Source: Pullilachnospira_A gallistercoris (GTDB taxonomy: Bacteria > Bacillota > Clostridia > Lachnospirales > Lachnospiraceae). From it: a DNA stretch of 9,552 bases. Shown here one piece after another: positions 1-6,938 of the stretch. The notes beneath the pieces are model-generated. The model did not search any database and had not been told where the DNA came from. It was given only the letters and a program-made list of their open reading frames with translations. The DNA is taken from contig DVHM01000147.1 in NCBI GenBank assembly GCA_018712125.1, forward strand, positions 1 through 9,552, read 5' to 3'. The position numbers and the translations under genes were made by a program. The first letter of the stretch is position 1. Every line of letters starts with the position of its first letter.

Positions 1-608
1 TTGTCGGAGATAAAGGGCTCCGCCACCAGATAAAAACTGTCGTCCAGATACACTTTCCAGTCTGCCGTCCCGGTAGTCACATCCGCCAGAACCTTCTCTT
101 CGGCTGCTGTCTTTCTCTTCTCCACATCAGGTTCCGTCTCTTCCGAATACCCGACGGCCGCAGGGACCGCGACGACTTTCCCCTCCACAGCCAGACGGTG
201 TCCCGACGGAAGGCTCGCAACGGAGATCAGAGGCGCGCGGTCACAGCCGTACTGGCTCTTCACATAGGAGTGGTCGCAGAGCAACACCTGGGCCGCCAGC
301 ACGTTCTCTCCCGGCACAAGATACTCAGACACGTCGATGGTCTCATAGTAGTGACGGTAGCGGTCGCCTCTGCAGGAGCCCGACTGCACTGCCGTCCCAT
401 TGACCCAGAGGCGGTAACGGGAATTGGCCGTGACATCCAGCGTGAGTCTTGCCTGTCCCTCTCCCGCCTTCCCGGTGGAGACCATATCCTCCCCCAGCGT
501 AAAGGAATGCCGGAAATAGACGAATCTTCCGTTCATATCCCCCTGATAAATCTGTTTCTCCCGGATCTCCTCCTCCGGGAGTCCGATCCACTTTGCCTTC
601 TTCCACAT
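1..608 (-). CDS. Alpha-L-rhamnosidase-like glycoside hydrolase, N-terminal part (truncated by window edge)
   Basis: The minus-strand frame is open for 202 codons from an ATG at 608 to the left edge, so only the N-terminus is visible. The start has AGGAA upstream at a good distance. Residues 1-10 include the K-W-I motif typical of the first strand of rhamnosidase-like enzymes. Residues 30-110 form a jelly-roll-like domain: an F-R-x-x-F strand (32-36), Y-R-L-W-V-N-G (65-71), then Y-Y-E-T-I-D-V-S-E-Y-L and P-G-E-N-V-L (87-104). This pattern is typical of the carbohydrate-binding-like N-terminal domains of GH78-type alpha-L-rhamnosidases, and related beta-sandwiches occur in GH2-like enzymes. A charged linker (about 157-172) leads to a W-K-V-Y-L-D-D-S-F strand (184-192). 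The catalytic (alpha/alpha)6 barrel would lie beyond the edge, so the activity cannot be verified. There is no signal peptide, which suggests a cytoplasmic enzyme. It is the last visible operon gene, 86 bp after the esterase. Family assignment is moderate. Confidence 0.7.
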   Translation of the reverse strand, partial: MWKKAKWIGLPEEEIREKQIYQGDMNGRFVYFRHSFTLGEDMVSTGKAGEGQARLTLDVTANSRYRLWVNGTAVQSGSCRGDRYRHYYETIDVSEYLVPGENVLAAQVLLCDHSYVKSQYGCDRAPLISVASLPSGHRLAVEGKVVAVPAAVGYSEETEPDVEKRKTAAEEKVLADVTTGTADWKVYLDDSFYLVAEPFISD

Positions 609-640
609 AGTTTCTATTCCTTTCCTGTCTCTCTCTCATA

Positions 641-651
641 CCCCACAGGGG
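641..651 (-). other. Small GC-rich hairpin between esterase and rhamnosidase-like genes
   Basis: The spacer between the two genes contains CCCC-TGT-GGGG read on the minus strand: a 4-bp G:C stem with a 3-nt loop, extendable by one G:U and one A:U pair. It lies 43 nt after the stop codon at 695 and about 32 nt before the next start. No U-run follows, so it is not a canonical terminator. It could slow decay or ribosomes, or have no function. The rest of the 609-694 spacer shows only the AGGAA ribosome binding site. Confidence 0.3.
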
Positions 652-694
652 CAACTCACAGCTGTATCTGCCATTTTACCGCGCTGCCATCCGG

Positions 695-1726
695 TCAACT
701 CCGCGGTCCCGCCGTCTCTTCCGCAAATGTTACCGCATGCTGCATCCAGTCTTTCACATCGGAGAAACGGCCGTCGCCGAATCCGTGTTCCCCGTGTTCT
801 CCCTCCTCCAGCACAGAGGGAACCCCCAGCTCCTGCAGTCTCTCGTAGAGTTTCTCCGAGTTAACGCAGGGCACGGTGGAATCGTCCTTGCAGCAGACGA
901 TATAGCTGGGCGGATACGCTCCGTCCGCCTGAAGGAGCACGGAATATTCCGCCTGTTTTTCCTCAGAGATATCCGCTCCAAACATGGTCCTCAAAAAAGT
1001 ATCAATGGTCTCCTGAGCAATTCCCGGAAACAGATGCAGATCCGTTACTGGATAAATGGGAAACAGCGCCTCGGGCTTCGGCAGTCCGTAGGCCGCGTAC
1101 CCGTGATTCTTCGTTCCCCAGAGAGCCGTGAGATTTCCTCCCGCGGAGAAGCCGCAAACGATATAGCGCTCCCCGTTTACCCCGAAGCGTTCTCTGTGTC
1201 CCCGAACGTAACGGATACATGCCGCCAGGTCATCCAGAGGCTTTGGCATCACATCGTAAAGTCCCGTGCGATAGGTCGCCACAAAGACGTCATAGCCCAG
1301 CTCATTGAATTTTTTCGCCACCGGATAGCCCTCACTGATGGAGCAGACATTGATGTAAGCGCCGCCGGGACAGACCATGATCCAGGGATGCCCCTTCGCC
1401 CTCCCGCGGTCTGCCGCCGGAAAGTGCATGATATTGACCTCCCGCTTCCCGGAATCCTTCTCCCACTCCGCTTCCGGGTACACCCGGTAGAGATAGGTTC
1501 CCTTCTCGGCCCGGTCCATCAGATACTCGATCCCCTCAATCATGCTCTCGTGGTTCCATCCCAGCACTGTCCCCTGCTCCAGGGGCAGATCTTTTACCTG
1601 ATCATGGTACTGTCCGGGACCGGCGATCAGATAGGGGCCTGCCTCCGCGATCAGCGGAATCTGTTCCACGCCGCCGAATGTCATATCTTTTGTAACGGGC
1701 ACTCTGCCCGGTGCCTTTTTCTCCAT
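695..1726 (-). CDS. Alpha/beta hydrolase, acetyl-esterase/lipase type (BD-FAE-like), intracellular
   Basis: This is a 343-residue serine esterase, counted from the ATG at 1726. It has a P-G-G-A-Y oxyanion motif (120-124), the nucleophile elbow G-F-S-A-G-G (Ser194), an acid in D-D-S-T-V-P (probably Asp282) and a C-terminal H-G-F-G (His314). The full triad order of acetyl esterase/HSL-like hydrolases is therefore present. About 100 residues precede the hydrolase core and match no domain I recognise. There is no signal peptide, so it should act in the cytoplasm. Family members remove acetyl or other short acyl groups from sugars such as xylo-oligosaccharides; specificity is not readable here. 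Start choice: an upstream in-frame ATG at 1735 directly abuts the GGAGG at 1736-1740, too close to be used, whereas the ATG at 1726 is 9 nt away. It follows the GH43 gene by 23 bp, implying co-transcription and perhaps sequential deacetylation and glycosidic cleavage. Confidence 0.93.
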   Translation of the reverse strand: MEKKAPGRVPVTKDMTFGGVEQIPLIAEAGPYLIAGPGQYHDQVKDLPLEQGTVLGWNHESMIEGIEYLMDRAEKGTYLYRVYPEAEWEKDSGKREVNIMHFPAADRGRAKGHPWIMVCPGGAYINVCSISEGYPVAKKFNELGYDVFVATYRTGLYDVMPKPLDDLAACIRYVRGHRERFGVNGERYIVCGFSAGGNLTALWGTKNHGYAAYGLPKPEALFPIYPVTDLHLFPGIAQETIDTFLRTMFGADISEEKQAEYSVLLQADGAYPPSYIVCCKDDSTVPCVNSEKLYERLQELGVPSVLEEGEHGEHGFGDGRFSDVKDWMQHAVTFAEETAGPRS

Positions 1727-1749
1727 AGATACCATCCTCCATTTTCTTT

Positions 1750-3117
1750 TTATCCGAACGACAGTGACCGTATCTCCAGATGCTCCGTCTCGCTAAACTT
1801 CAGCACTGCCTCGCGGCATCCGGCCTCCGCGCTGATCTCGGTTTTTTCCTGTTGTCCATCCGTTATGCGGATCGCTCCGGCGCTCTTTCCATCCAGAAAA
1901 ACTTCCACCGTCCCGCTTCCGGACGCCTTTAGATGAAGCGCCGCAAATCCGCTGCCGCTCTTTACATAGCGAAAGACCGCCTCATCCCCGTCGGAGATCT
2001 CCATCAGTCTGTCACAGCCGTCTTTATCCGGCGCGATCCGAACGGTTCCCTTCAGCCCGCAAGCCTGGTATCCCATGATCTCCTCTCCCGGGCCGAAGGG
2101 TTCTCCGGCTCCCTGGGAAGTCATCTTTACCTCATCGATGCTCCCGTCCGGGTTGATCGTGATCGGCTCGACGCACAGCCTTCGGAAGCTCTCTGTCCCC
2201 CGGCTGGAGCGGTGGTAAAACACGTACCACTGTCCGTTGAAACACTCGATGGAACCGTGATTGTTCCAGCTGTCCGGATCACAGTCCGCATTGTCGATGA
2301 TAATTCCCCGGTAGGTAAAGGGGCCAAGGGGCGATTTGCCTGTAGCGTAGCCCAGAGACGTCGGCTTTCCCCTCTCCACGTCCGCGAAAACATAATAATA
2401 GGTATCCCCGATCTTTCTCACGGAGGACCCTTCATGGAAATAATGCTGCTCCTCCGTGACGAGATTGTCTACGACATCCTCCCGGCAAAAAGACATCATA
2501 TCCTCATGCAGTTTGACTCCGTGAGCATTAATCTGCCCCCAGTAATAGTAGGCCTGCCCGTCGTCATCCACAAAGACCGCAGGGTCAATGCCTCCGCAGG
2601 GCAGCTGCACCGCGCCGTCAAAGGGCCCCTCCGGCCGGTCGGACACGGCGACGCCCTCCCGGTCGTCGTCCATACAGAAATAGAGATAATATTTCCCGTT
2701 CTTTTCGATGCCATCCGGCGCGTAGAGCAGATGCGGCTTTCTTCCCTCCGAATCCAGATCCTGCTCCTCCTCCGGTTTCTCCTCTTTTACCAGGTCCGGA
2801 TGGGCCTCCGGTTTCTCCCTCATCATTTTCTGAATGAAAGGCGAAGGGTGCTCCCAGTCAATTCCCGGATATCTCGGAGAAGCCGGATCCCATGCCCATG
2901 AGATCCGGCTGCTGTCAAAAGAGCAATCGTGAATGGTCCAGTGTTCCATATCCGGCGTGGACACCACATGATATCTGCTGCTGCAGTAGATGTGTTTTCC
3001 ATCGTCAAAACTTCCGTAGAGATAGAGCTTTCCGTCCGGCATCACATGTGCCTCGCTGTCCGGCATATGCCAGTCCGGCGGAAGAACGGGATTGCGCCTG
3101 TTTGTGTACAGCTTCAT
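1750..3117 (-). CDS. Glycoside hydrolase family 43-type enzyme (arabinofuranosidase/xylosidase-like) with C-terminal beta-sandwich
   Basis: This 455-residue protein starts at the ATG at 3117, with AGGAG 6 nt upstream. The five-bladed propeller signature of GH43 is clear: M-P-D-S-E-A-H with D20 as likely catalytic base, D-G-K-L-Y-L-Y-G-S (28-36), L-Y-A-P-D (131-135), G-I-D-P-A-V-F-V-D (176-184) with D178 as likely pKa modulator, H-E-G-S-S (228-232) with E229 as likely general acid, and N-N-H-G-S (285-289) supplying the conserved His. Residues from about 347 onward look like a CBM6-type beta-sandwich (A-A-L-H-L-K-A-S-G-S-G-T-V-E-V-F-L-D-G). Family members release arabinofuranose, xylose or galactose from hemicellulose or pectin side chains; the exact sugar cannot be read. 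No signal peptide is present, so an intracellular role on imported oligosaccharides is likely. Residues about 96-128 are an unusually charged, Glu/Lys-rich insertion between blades. It lies only 11 bp after the large esterase gene. Confidence 0.93.
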   Translation of the reverse strand: MKLYTNRRNPVLPPDWHMPDSEAHVMPDGKLYLYGSFDDGKHIYCSSRYHVVSTPDMEHWTIHDCSFDSSRISWAWDPASPRYPGIDWEHPSPFIQKMMREKPEAHPDLVKEEKPEEEQDLDSEGRKPHLLYAPDGIEKNGKYYLYFCMDDDREGVAVSDRPEGPFDGAVQLPCGGIDPAVFVDDDGQAYYYWGQINAHGVKLHEDMMSFCREDVVDNLVTEEQHYFHEGSSVRKIGDTYYYVFADVERGKPTSLGYATGKSPLGPFTYRGIIIDNADCDPDSWNNHGSIECFNGQWYVFYHRSSRGTESFRRLCVEPITINPDGSIDEVKMTSQGAGEPFGPGEEIMGYQACGLKGTVRIAPDKDGCDRLMEISDGDEAVFRYVKSGSGFAALHLKASGSGTVEVFLDGKSAGAIRITDGQQEKTEISAEAGCREAVLKFSETEHLEIRSLSFG

Positions 3118-3128
3118 ATCCTTCTCCT

Positions 3129-5225
3129 TTATTCTACGATGATCCTTGCTCTTGCGATATTTCTTACCTGGGTAAAGGTGTCGTCCTTCTTTCCGCTTCT
3201 GGTGGACCGCACCTGCACGGAGGCAAAATGGGTTCCCGGCTCGGTATAGATATAGGTGTACGCCGCCTTCGCCCCGGCAAGGCCATCCTCTTCGATCACC
3301 TCGAAATCGCTCTCGACAGGATAAGCGTTCAGCGCCTTCTGATCCGCCATGCTCGGGAATTCCCGAAGCTCCTCAGGGGCAAACCTTACCTCGCTGATAT
3401 ATCCGGCTCCCTGGGGAAGCAATGCCTTTGCCTCCAGTTTCACCGGCTCCCCGGCTTTCACGTGAAGACAGGTCTCTCCGTTTGCCGTGAGGGTAACCAC
3501 CGGCTGCATGCCCCGGCGCTCCTTTGCGTTATCCGGCACATAGATCTGTCCGTTTTCATAGCGGTATTCGGTATCCGGCAGGGGCTCAATGCCCTTCTCC
3601 ACCCAGGCGCTCACATCCAGGAGGGCCTGCTGCAGAGCTCCCAGATAGTTGGTTACCATGTTGTTCTCCAGCCATGCCACGTCGCCGTGCATCGTATTTT
3701 CCATATAGTAGAGACGGAAATCATCGGTGTTGCCCCGGCTCTCCGCAACCTTTCCCTTGTACCAGTCCGCACACCAGGGGCAGGTGGACTCATCCATCAG
3801 AGACTGGGTAATGATGGTCTTTCCCTGAATGTTACCATCCTGCACTGTGCCGGTTCCGGTAAATCCATATCCCATCACGTCCTTTCTCTGGGGAATCGTT
3901 GGATTGCCCTGTTCATCCCGGAACTGATCCCAGGCATGGAAGGAGAGATCCGCCGGCACCTGATGACGATAGTAGGACTGGATCGCGATGTAATCGGAAT
4001 TGTCCATGGTCAGGGTATCCCCCGGCTCAATGGAACCGATGACCTCCGCGATATCCGTCATACCGTAACAGAGGCCGATGGTCAGATAACCGCTCTTCTT
4101 TCCCGGCTCCCGGATCATCTTGTCCAGAAGCATGGGTTTTCCAACTGCCTTTCCGGTGGTCAACTCGATGGTCACGCCCTCCAGATAGAGATCCTCTCCC
4201 TCGGGAAGTTCCTCCAATTCAATCCATGCGCCGTTGCCGCTGGTCAGCTGCTTTCTCCAGGCGTCGTCCACGCCGTTCTGCCCGCCGGCTTCCTGACTTT
4301 CCTCGTTTGGCAGATGCACGCTCTTGACCTTTCCGGTAAACTGCAGCCGGTCCTTTACCTCCTCGCTGTTTGGATCCGCCCCCAGATAGCCGGGTACAGT
4401 CCAGAAATCGGTAAAATAGGAGGGATCATGCTGCTTTACACCGGGCGTCAGCACCGGAAGAGATCCCGGATCCACCATGCCGTAGGCCTCCACAAACCAC
4501 ACCTTCGGCGGGAGACCCATCTGGGTCAGTTCCTTTAACATGGCGGCCTCGCTGTCACTGAGATTTTCGTAGGGATCGCCGCTGCCGCCCACATCCAGAG
4601 CGTCCACGATCTTTCCGAAGGCATGGCGCAGCCGCCGCTGTCCCTGCACATGCATGGTAATCGTGTTGGGGAGGGAAACCGGGGAACCGATCACATAGGG
4701 GCAGGCGCCGTCCCAGGCGTCGGTGTTCTCGATGCAGGCCATGGACTTGTATCCGCCGCCGCTGCCGCCGTACACATATCCGTAGGGCCGACCCACGCCG
4801 TAAAGATCCATGACAAATTTTCTCGAATGTTCCGCTACCGCCGCGGAAGCCTTCCAGCACAGAGTCGGATCCGCCGCGCCTCCGAAGGCGAACTTGGAAC
4901 CCATATTGCTCTCCACAAAGTAGGCCCCATGGGTCAGAGCGAAGGCGATCCGATCGTCCTCTCCGGTCTTATCCAGGGAAGCCACCTCCTCATCGGGCCC
5001 TGGGAACGGGGACAGATACTGGAAAAACCGTCCCTCATAGTTCTCCTTTTCCGGAATGCAGAGAATGAACTTGATCTCGTTCTCGGGGATCGCCCCATGC
5101 ACATAGAGATAGGGTACCTTCGTCCCATCCACAAGAGTCCTCTCCCGCTTTTCCTGCGTGTCAATGACCATCTTCTGCATCTTCGGGTCATCCATTGCGT
5201 GATAAATTTCTTTTGCCACCGGCAT
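3129..5225 (-). CDS. Large tannase/feruloyl-esterase-like alpha/beta hydrolase with C-terminal PKD/Ig-like domain
   Basis: This 698-residue protein starts at the ATG at 5225, preceded by AGGAGG (5235-5240) at 9 nt. An open extension of 16 residues to 5273 lacks such a site and is rejected. The core is a divergent alpha/beta hydrolase. The nucleophile elbow is G-G-S-G-G-G-Y (Ser155), followed by a D-A-W-D-G-A stretch (169-174) resembling the x-x-F-D-G-I segment of tannase-family proteins. Likely acid and His lie in M-D-E-S-T-C-P-W-C-A-D-W-Y (Asp478 or Asp487) and N-T-M-H-G-D (His513). A beta-rich insertion of about 170 residues (roughly 244-414) separates them. Residues about 574-698 look like a PKD/Ig-like beta-sandwich. 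The paired cysteines of the canonical tannase CS-D-HC arrangement beside Ser and His are absent. No signal peptide is visible although such domains are usually extracellular. Ester hydrolysis is well supported; the acyl group (acetyl, feruloyl, galloyl) is unknown. Confidence 0.85.
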   Translation of the reverse strand: MPVAKEIYHAMDDPKMQKMVIDTQEKRERTLVDGTKVPYLYVHGAIPENEIKFILCIPEKENYEGRFFQYLSPFPGPDEEVASLDKTGEDDRIAFALTHGAYFVESNMGSKFAFGGAADPTLCWKASAAVAEHSRKFVMDLYGVGRPYGYVYGGSGGGYKSMACIENTDAWDGACPYVIGSPVSLPNTITMHVQGQRRLRHAFGKIVDALDVGGSGDPYENLSDSEAAMLKELTQMGLPPKVWFVEAYGMVDPGSLPVLTPGVKQHDPSYFTDFWTVPGYLGADPNSEEVKDRLQFTGKVKSVHLPNEESQEAGGQNGVDDAWRKQLTSGNGAWIELEELPEGEDLYLEGVTIELTTGKAVGKPMLLDKMIREPGKKSGYLTIGLCYGMTDIAEVIGSIEPGDTLTMDNSDYIAIQSYYRHQVPADLSFHAWDQFRDEQGNPTIPQRKDVMGYGFTGTGTVQDGNIQGKTIITQSLMDESTCPWCADWYKGKVAESRGNTDDFRLYYMENTMHGDVAWLENNMVTNYLGALQQALLDVSAWVEKGIEPLPDTEYRYENGQIYVPDNAKERRGMQPVVTLTANGETCLHVKAGEPVKLEAKALLPQGAGYISEVRFAPEELREFPSMADQKALNAYPVESDFEVIEEDGLAGAKAAYTYIYTEPGTHFASVQVRSTRSGKKDDTFTQVRNIARARIIVE

Positions 5226-5247
5226 ATTCGTATACCTCCTTCTCGTT

Positions 5248-5268
5248 GACAGCCCCAGCGCGGCTGTC
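5248..5268 (-). other. Intercistronic hairpin upstream of the large esterase gene
   Basis: A perfect 7-bp inverted repeat, GACAGCC/GGCTGTC, with a 7-nt loop lies in the 52-bp gap between the carboxylesterase stop (5278) and the next start (5225). On the minus-strand transcript it ends 8 nt before the AGGAGG. No U-run follows, so termination is unlikely. Its closeness to the ribosome binding site makes an effect on translation or transcript ends possible, which is inference. Confidence 0.45.
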
Positions 5269-5277
5269 CTCACACTC

Positions 5278-6858
5278 TTATTTTATTGTAGTAATATTTT
5301 TCTTTGAAAAACTATCGGCTTTCCGCTGCCTTTGCCAGCGTTTCCGACGGCTTGCCTTTCCGTTTCCATAGGGACGTATGTCCCCGTAAGTTTCCTCTAT
5401 CTCCGTGAAGGGATGCTGCTTTACGCAGGATGTCACATCGATAAAATACGTATTTTTTTTCTTCCCGTAAGCCGGCCAGTCAGGATACCCCGCCACACTC
5501 GGATTTCCGGTTCTGAAAAAATTCCCCCACTGCGCCTGAAGCTGTTTCGCGAACGCTATATTCTGCTCCTTCGCGGACGGATCCGGAAGCATCTCCTCCA
5601 CATTTCCCGCAAGCATGGAAGTGTTGATACAGTGGGCCGCGCCCAGACCGATTTCCCGCAGCATCGGCGTTGTATAGGTAATATAGTAGACATAGACATT
5701 TCCCCCACGCTCCGCCAGACATTCCGCCGCACGCAAAATCCCCACATGGTAGAAAATCTCCTTTGCGATCTCCTGAAAGGCATGGTTTGCGGGATAATCG
5801 GGGTACAGCGCCAGGATCTTCTCCTTTTTGGCCTTTGGATGATCCGAAAAAAATTTGTTCAAATCCTCTTCTCTTACCGGGAAGAGAAGAGGCAGTCCCA
5901 GCTTTGTGTTCGTAAAAAGACTGCCCTCATCGGCGGTACTTCCCACCAGCACATCGATTCCATCCGCCGCGCCCTTCATCAAAGCGTCAAAGGGCAATTC
6001 CGGCACCAGATCTCCATCCACCACCGGTCCGGTGGGAATCGTGTAAGGGCGATAGGAAAGATATTTGTATTCCGCGTCATTGGCGGCCTGGGCAAGACGA
6101 TCGGCTGGAATATCCAGAATCTTCTGCACTTCATCTTCTTTCAATCCCAGTTCGTTCAGTACGCTCAAAGCAGCCAGGCGCCCATTTTCTTCCGTCAGCC
6201 CCATATAGAAGGATGTACTCTCCATGACTGCACGGCGGATTTTCCCCTTGAGATAAGGCGTTGTGATCAGCGTCAGCACCGATGTCCCCCCGGCGGAGCC
6301 TCCCATCAGCGTAATGTTTTTCGGATCCCCTCCGAAATTTTCAATATTCGCGATGACCCACTCCACCGCCATGACCTGATCCCAGGTTCCGCAGTTTGCG
6401 TCAAACCGTCCGCCAGAGCCCGAGAGCCTTGAAAAATCCACACACCCCAGCGCGCCGAGGCGATACTGAATGGTCACGTTGACCACATCCTGTTCCACGC
6501 AGATCTGATGGGGAAAAAGCCCTGTCTCACAGGCAGAACCGGTCAGATACGCCCCGCCGTGAATCCATATGGCCACAGGCCTCTTTTTCCCGTCACAGGC
6601 CGGTGTGAAGACATTGAGCGTCAGACAGTCCTCATCCATCGTCACACGCTCATCGGCAAAAGTCGGATTTCCCGGCTGCGGGCTGACGGAGCCAAAGGAA
6701 ACGCACTCCCTTACCCCATCCCATGGATCCGGCGGAATCGGTCTGCGAAACCGAAGGGCCCCAATCGGAGGCTTCGCGAACGGGATCCCGAGAAACACCT
6801 CGCATCTCTTCTCCTGCTTTCCGCTGACTTTCCCGCTGGTTGTTTCTGCTACTGTCAT
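5278..6858 (-). CDS. Type-B carboxylesterase (COesterase family)
   Basis: This 526-residue serine esterase starts at the ATG at 6858, where GAGAGG lies 5 nt upstream; longer in-frame starts (to 6927) have no good binding site and overlap a hairpin. Family hallmarks are clear: F-L-G-I-P-F-A-K-P-P near the N-terminus, the signature E-D-C-L-T-L-N-V (76-83), the oxyanion H-G-G (100-102), F-G-G-D-P-K-N-I-T (175-183), nucleophile Ser188, T-A-D-E-G-S with acid Glu311, and G-A-A-H with His409. Odd points: the usual G-E-S-A-G elbow reads G-G-S-A-G, and the residues after His are C-I-N rather than the usual G-x-D/E. The last 30 residues form a very basic tail (R/K-rich) beyond the expected end of the fold. 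No signal peptide is seen. The family hydrolyses diverse carboxylic esters, so substrate is open; the operon suggests an acylated carbohydrate. Confidence 0.94.
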   Translation of the reverse strand: MTVAETTSGKVSGKQEKRCEVFLGIPFAKPPIGALRFRRPIPPDPWDGVRECVSFGSVSPQPGNPTFADERVTMDEDCLTLNVFTPACDGKKRPVAIWIHGGAYLTGSACETGLFPHQICVEQDVVNVTIQYRLGALGCVDFSRLSGSGGRFDANCGTWDQVMAVEWVIANIENFGGDPKNITLMGGSAGGTSVLTLITTPYLKGKIRRAVMESTSFYMGLTEENGRLAALSVLNELGLKEDEVQKILDIPADRLAQAANDAEYKYLSYRPYTIPTGPVVDGDLVPELPFDALMKGAADGIDVLVGSTADEGSLFTNTKLGLPLLFPVREEDLNKFFSDHPKAKKEKILALYPDYPANHAFQEIAKEIFYHVGILRAAECLAERGGNVYVYYITYTTPMLREIGLGAAHCINTSMLAGNVEEMLPDPSAKEQNIAFAKQLQAQWGNFFRTGNPSVAGYPDWPAYGKKKNTYFIDVTSCVKQHPFTEIEETYGDIRPYGNGKASRRKRWQRQRKADSFSKKNITTIK

Positions 6859-6890
6859 GTCTTCCTCTCTTTCTACTCTAAGAAACATAT

Positions 6891-6919
6891 CGGGCGCATG
6901 CCGATCCGACATACGCCCG
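6891..6919 (-). other. Stable intercistronic hairpin between transporter and carboxylesterase
   Basis: Read on the minus strand, CGGGCGTATG pairs with CATGCGCCCG (10 bp with one G:U) around a 9-nt loop. It sits 19 nt after the transporter stop codon and about 22 nt upstream of the carboxylesterase ribosome binding site. The following sequence is ATATGTTTCT, not a U-run, so it is a weak candidate terminator. An mRNA 3'-end stabiliser or processing site that uncouples transporter and enzyme levels is more plausible, as inference. Confidence 0.5.
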
Positions 6920-6938
6920 GAAAACATTCTTCTAAATA

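Noticed and set aside
661..697. Twelve sense codons and a second TGA in frame right after the acetyl-esterase stop, suggesting readthrough or a lost C-terminus
   Set aside because: Twelve open codons are expected by chance about half the time, and the hydrolase fold is already complete before the first stop. No recoding signal is visible.
737..1936. A 399-codon plus-strand open frame opposite the acetyl-esterase-type gene
   Set aside because: It covers a gene with a complete catalytic triad on the minus strand and has no recognisable product.
2892..4538. A 548-codon plus-strand open frame opposite the GH43 and tannase-like genes
   Set aside because: It spans two well-supported minus-strand genes and their junction, shows no domain logic and has no proper ribosome binding site, so it is compositional.
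6891..6938. Rho-independent terminator after the symporter
   Set aside because: The stem is good, but the sequence after it is ATATGTTTCT rather than a U-run, and the next gene follows closely in the same direction.
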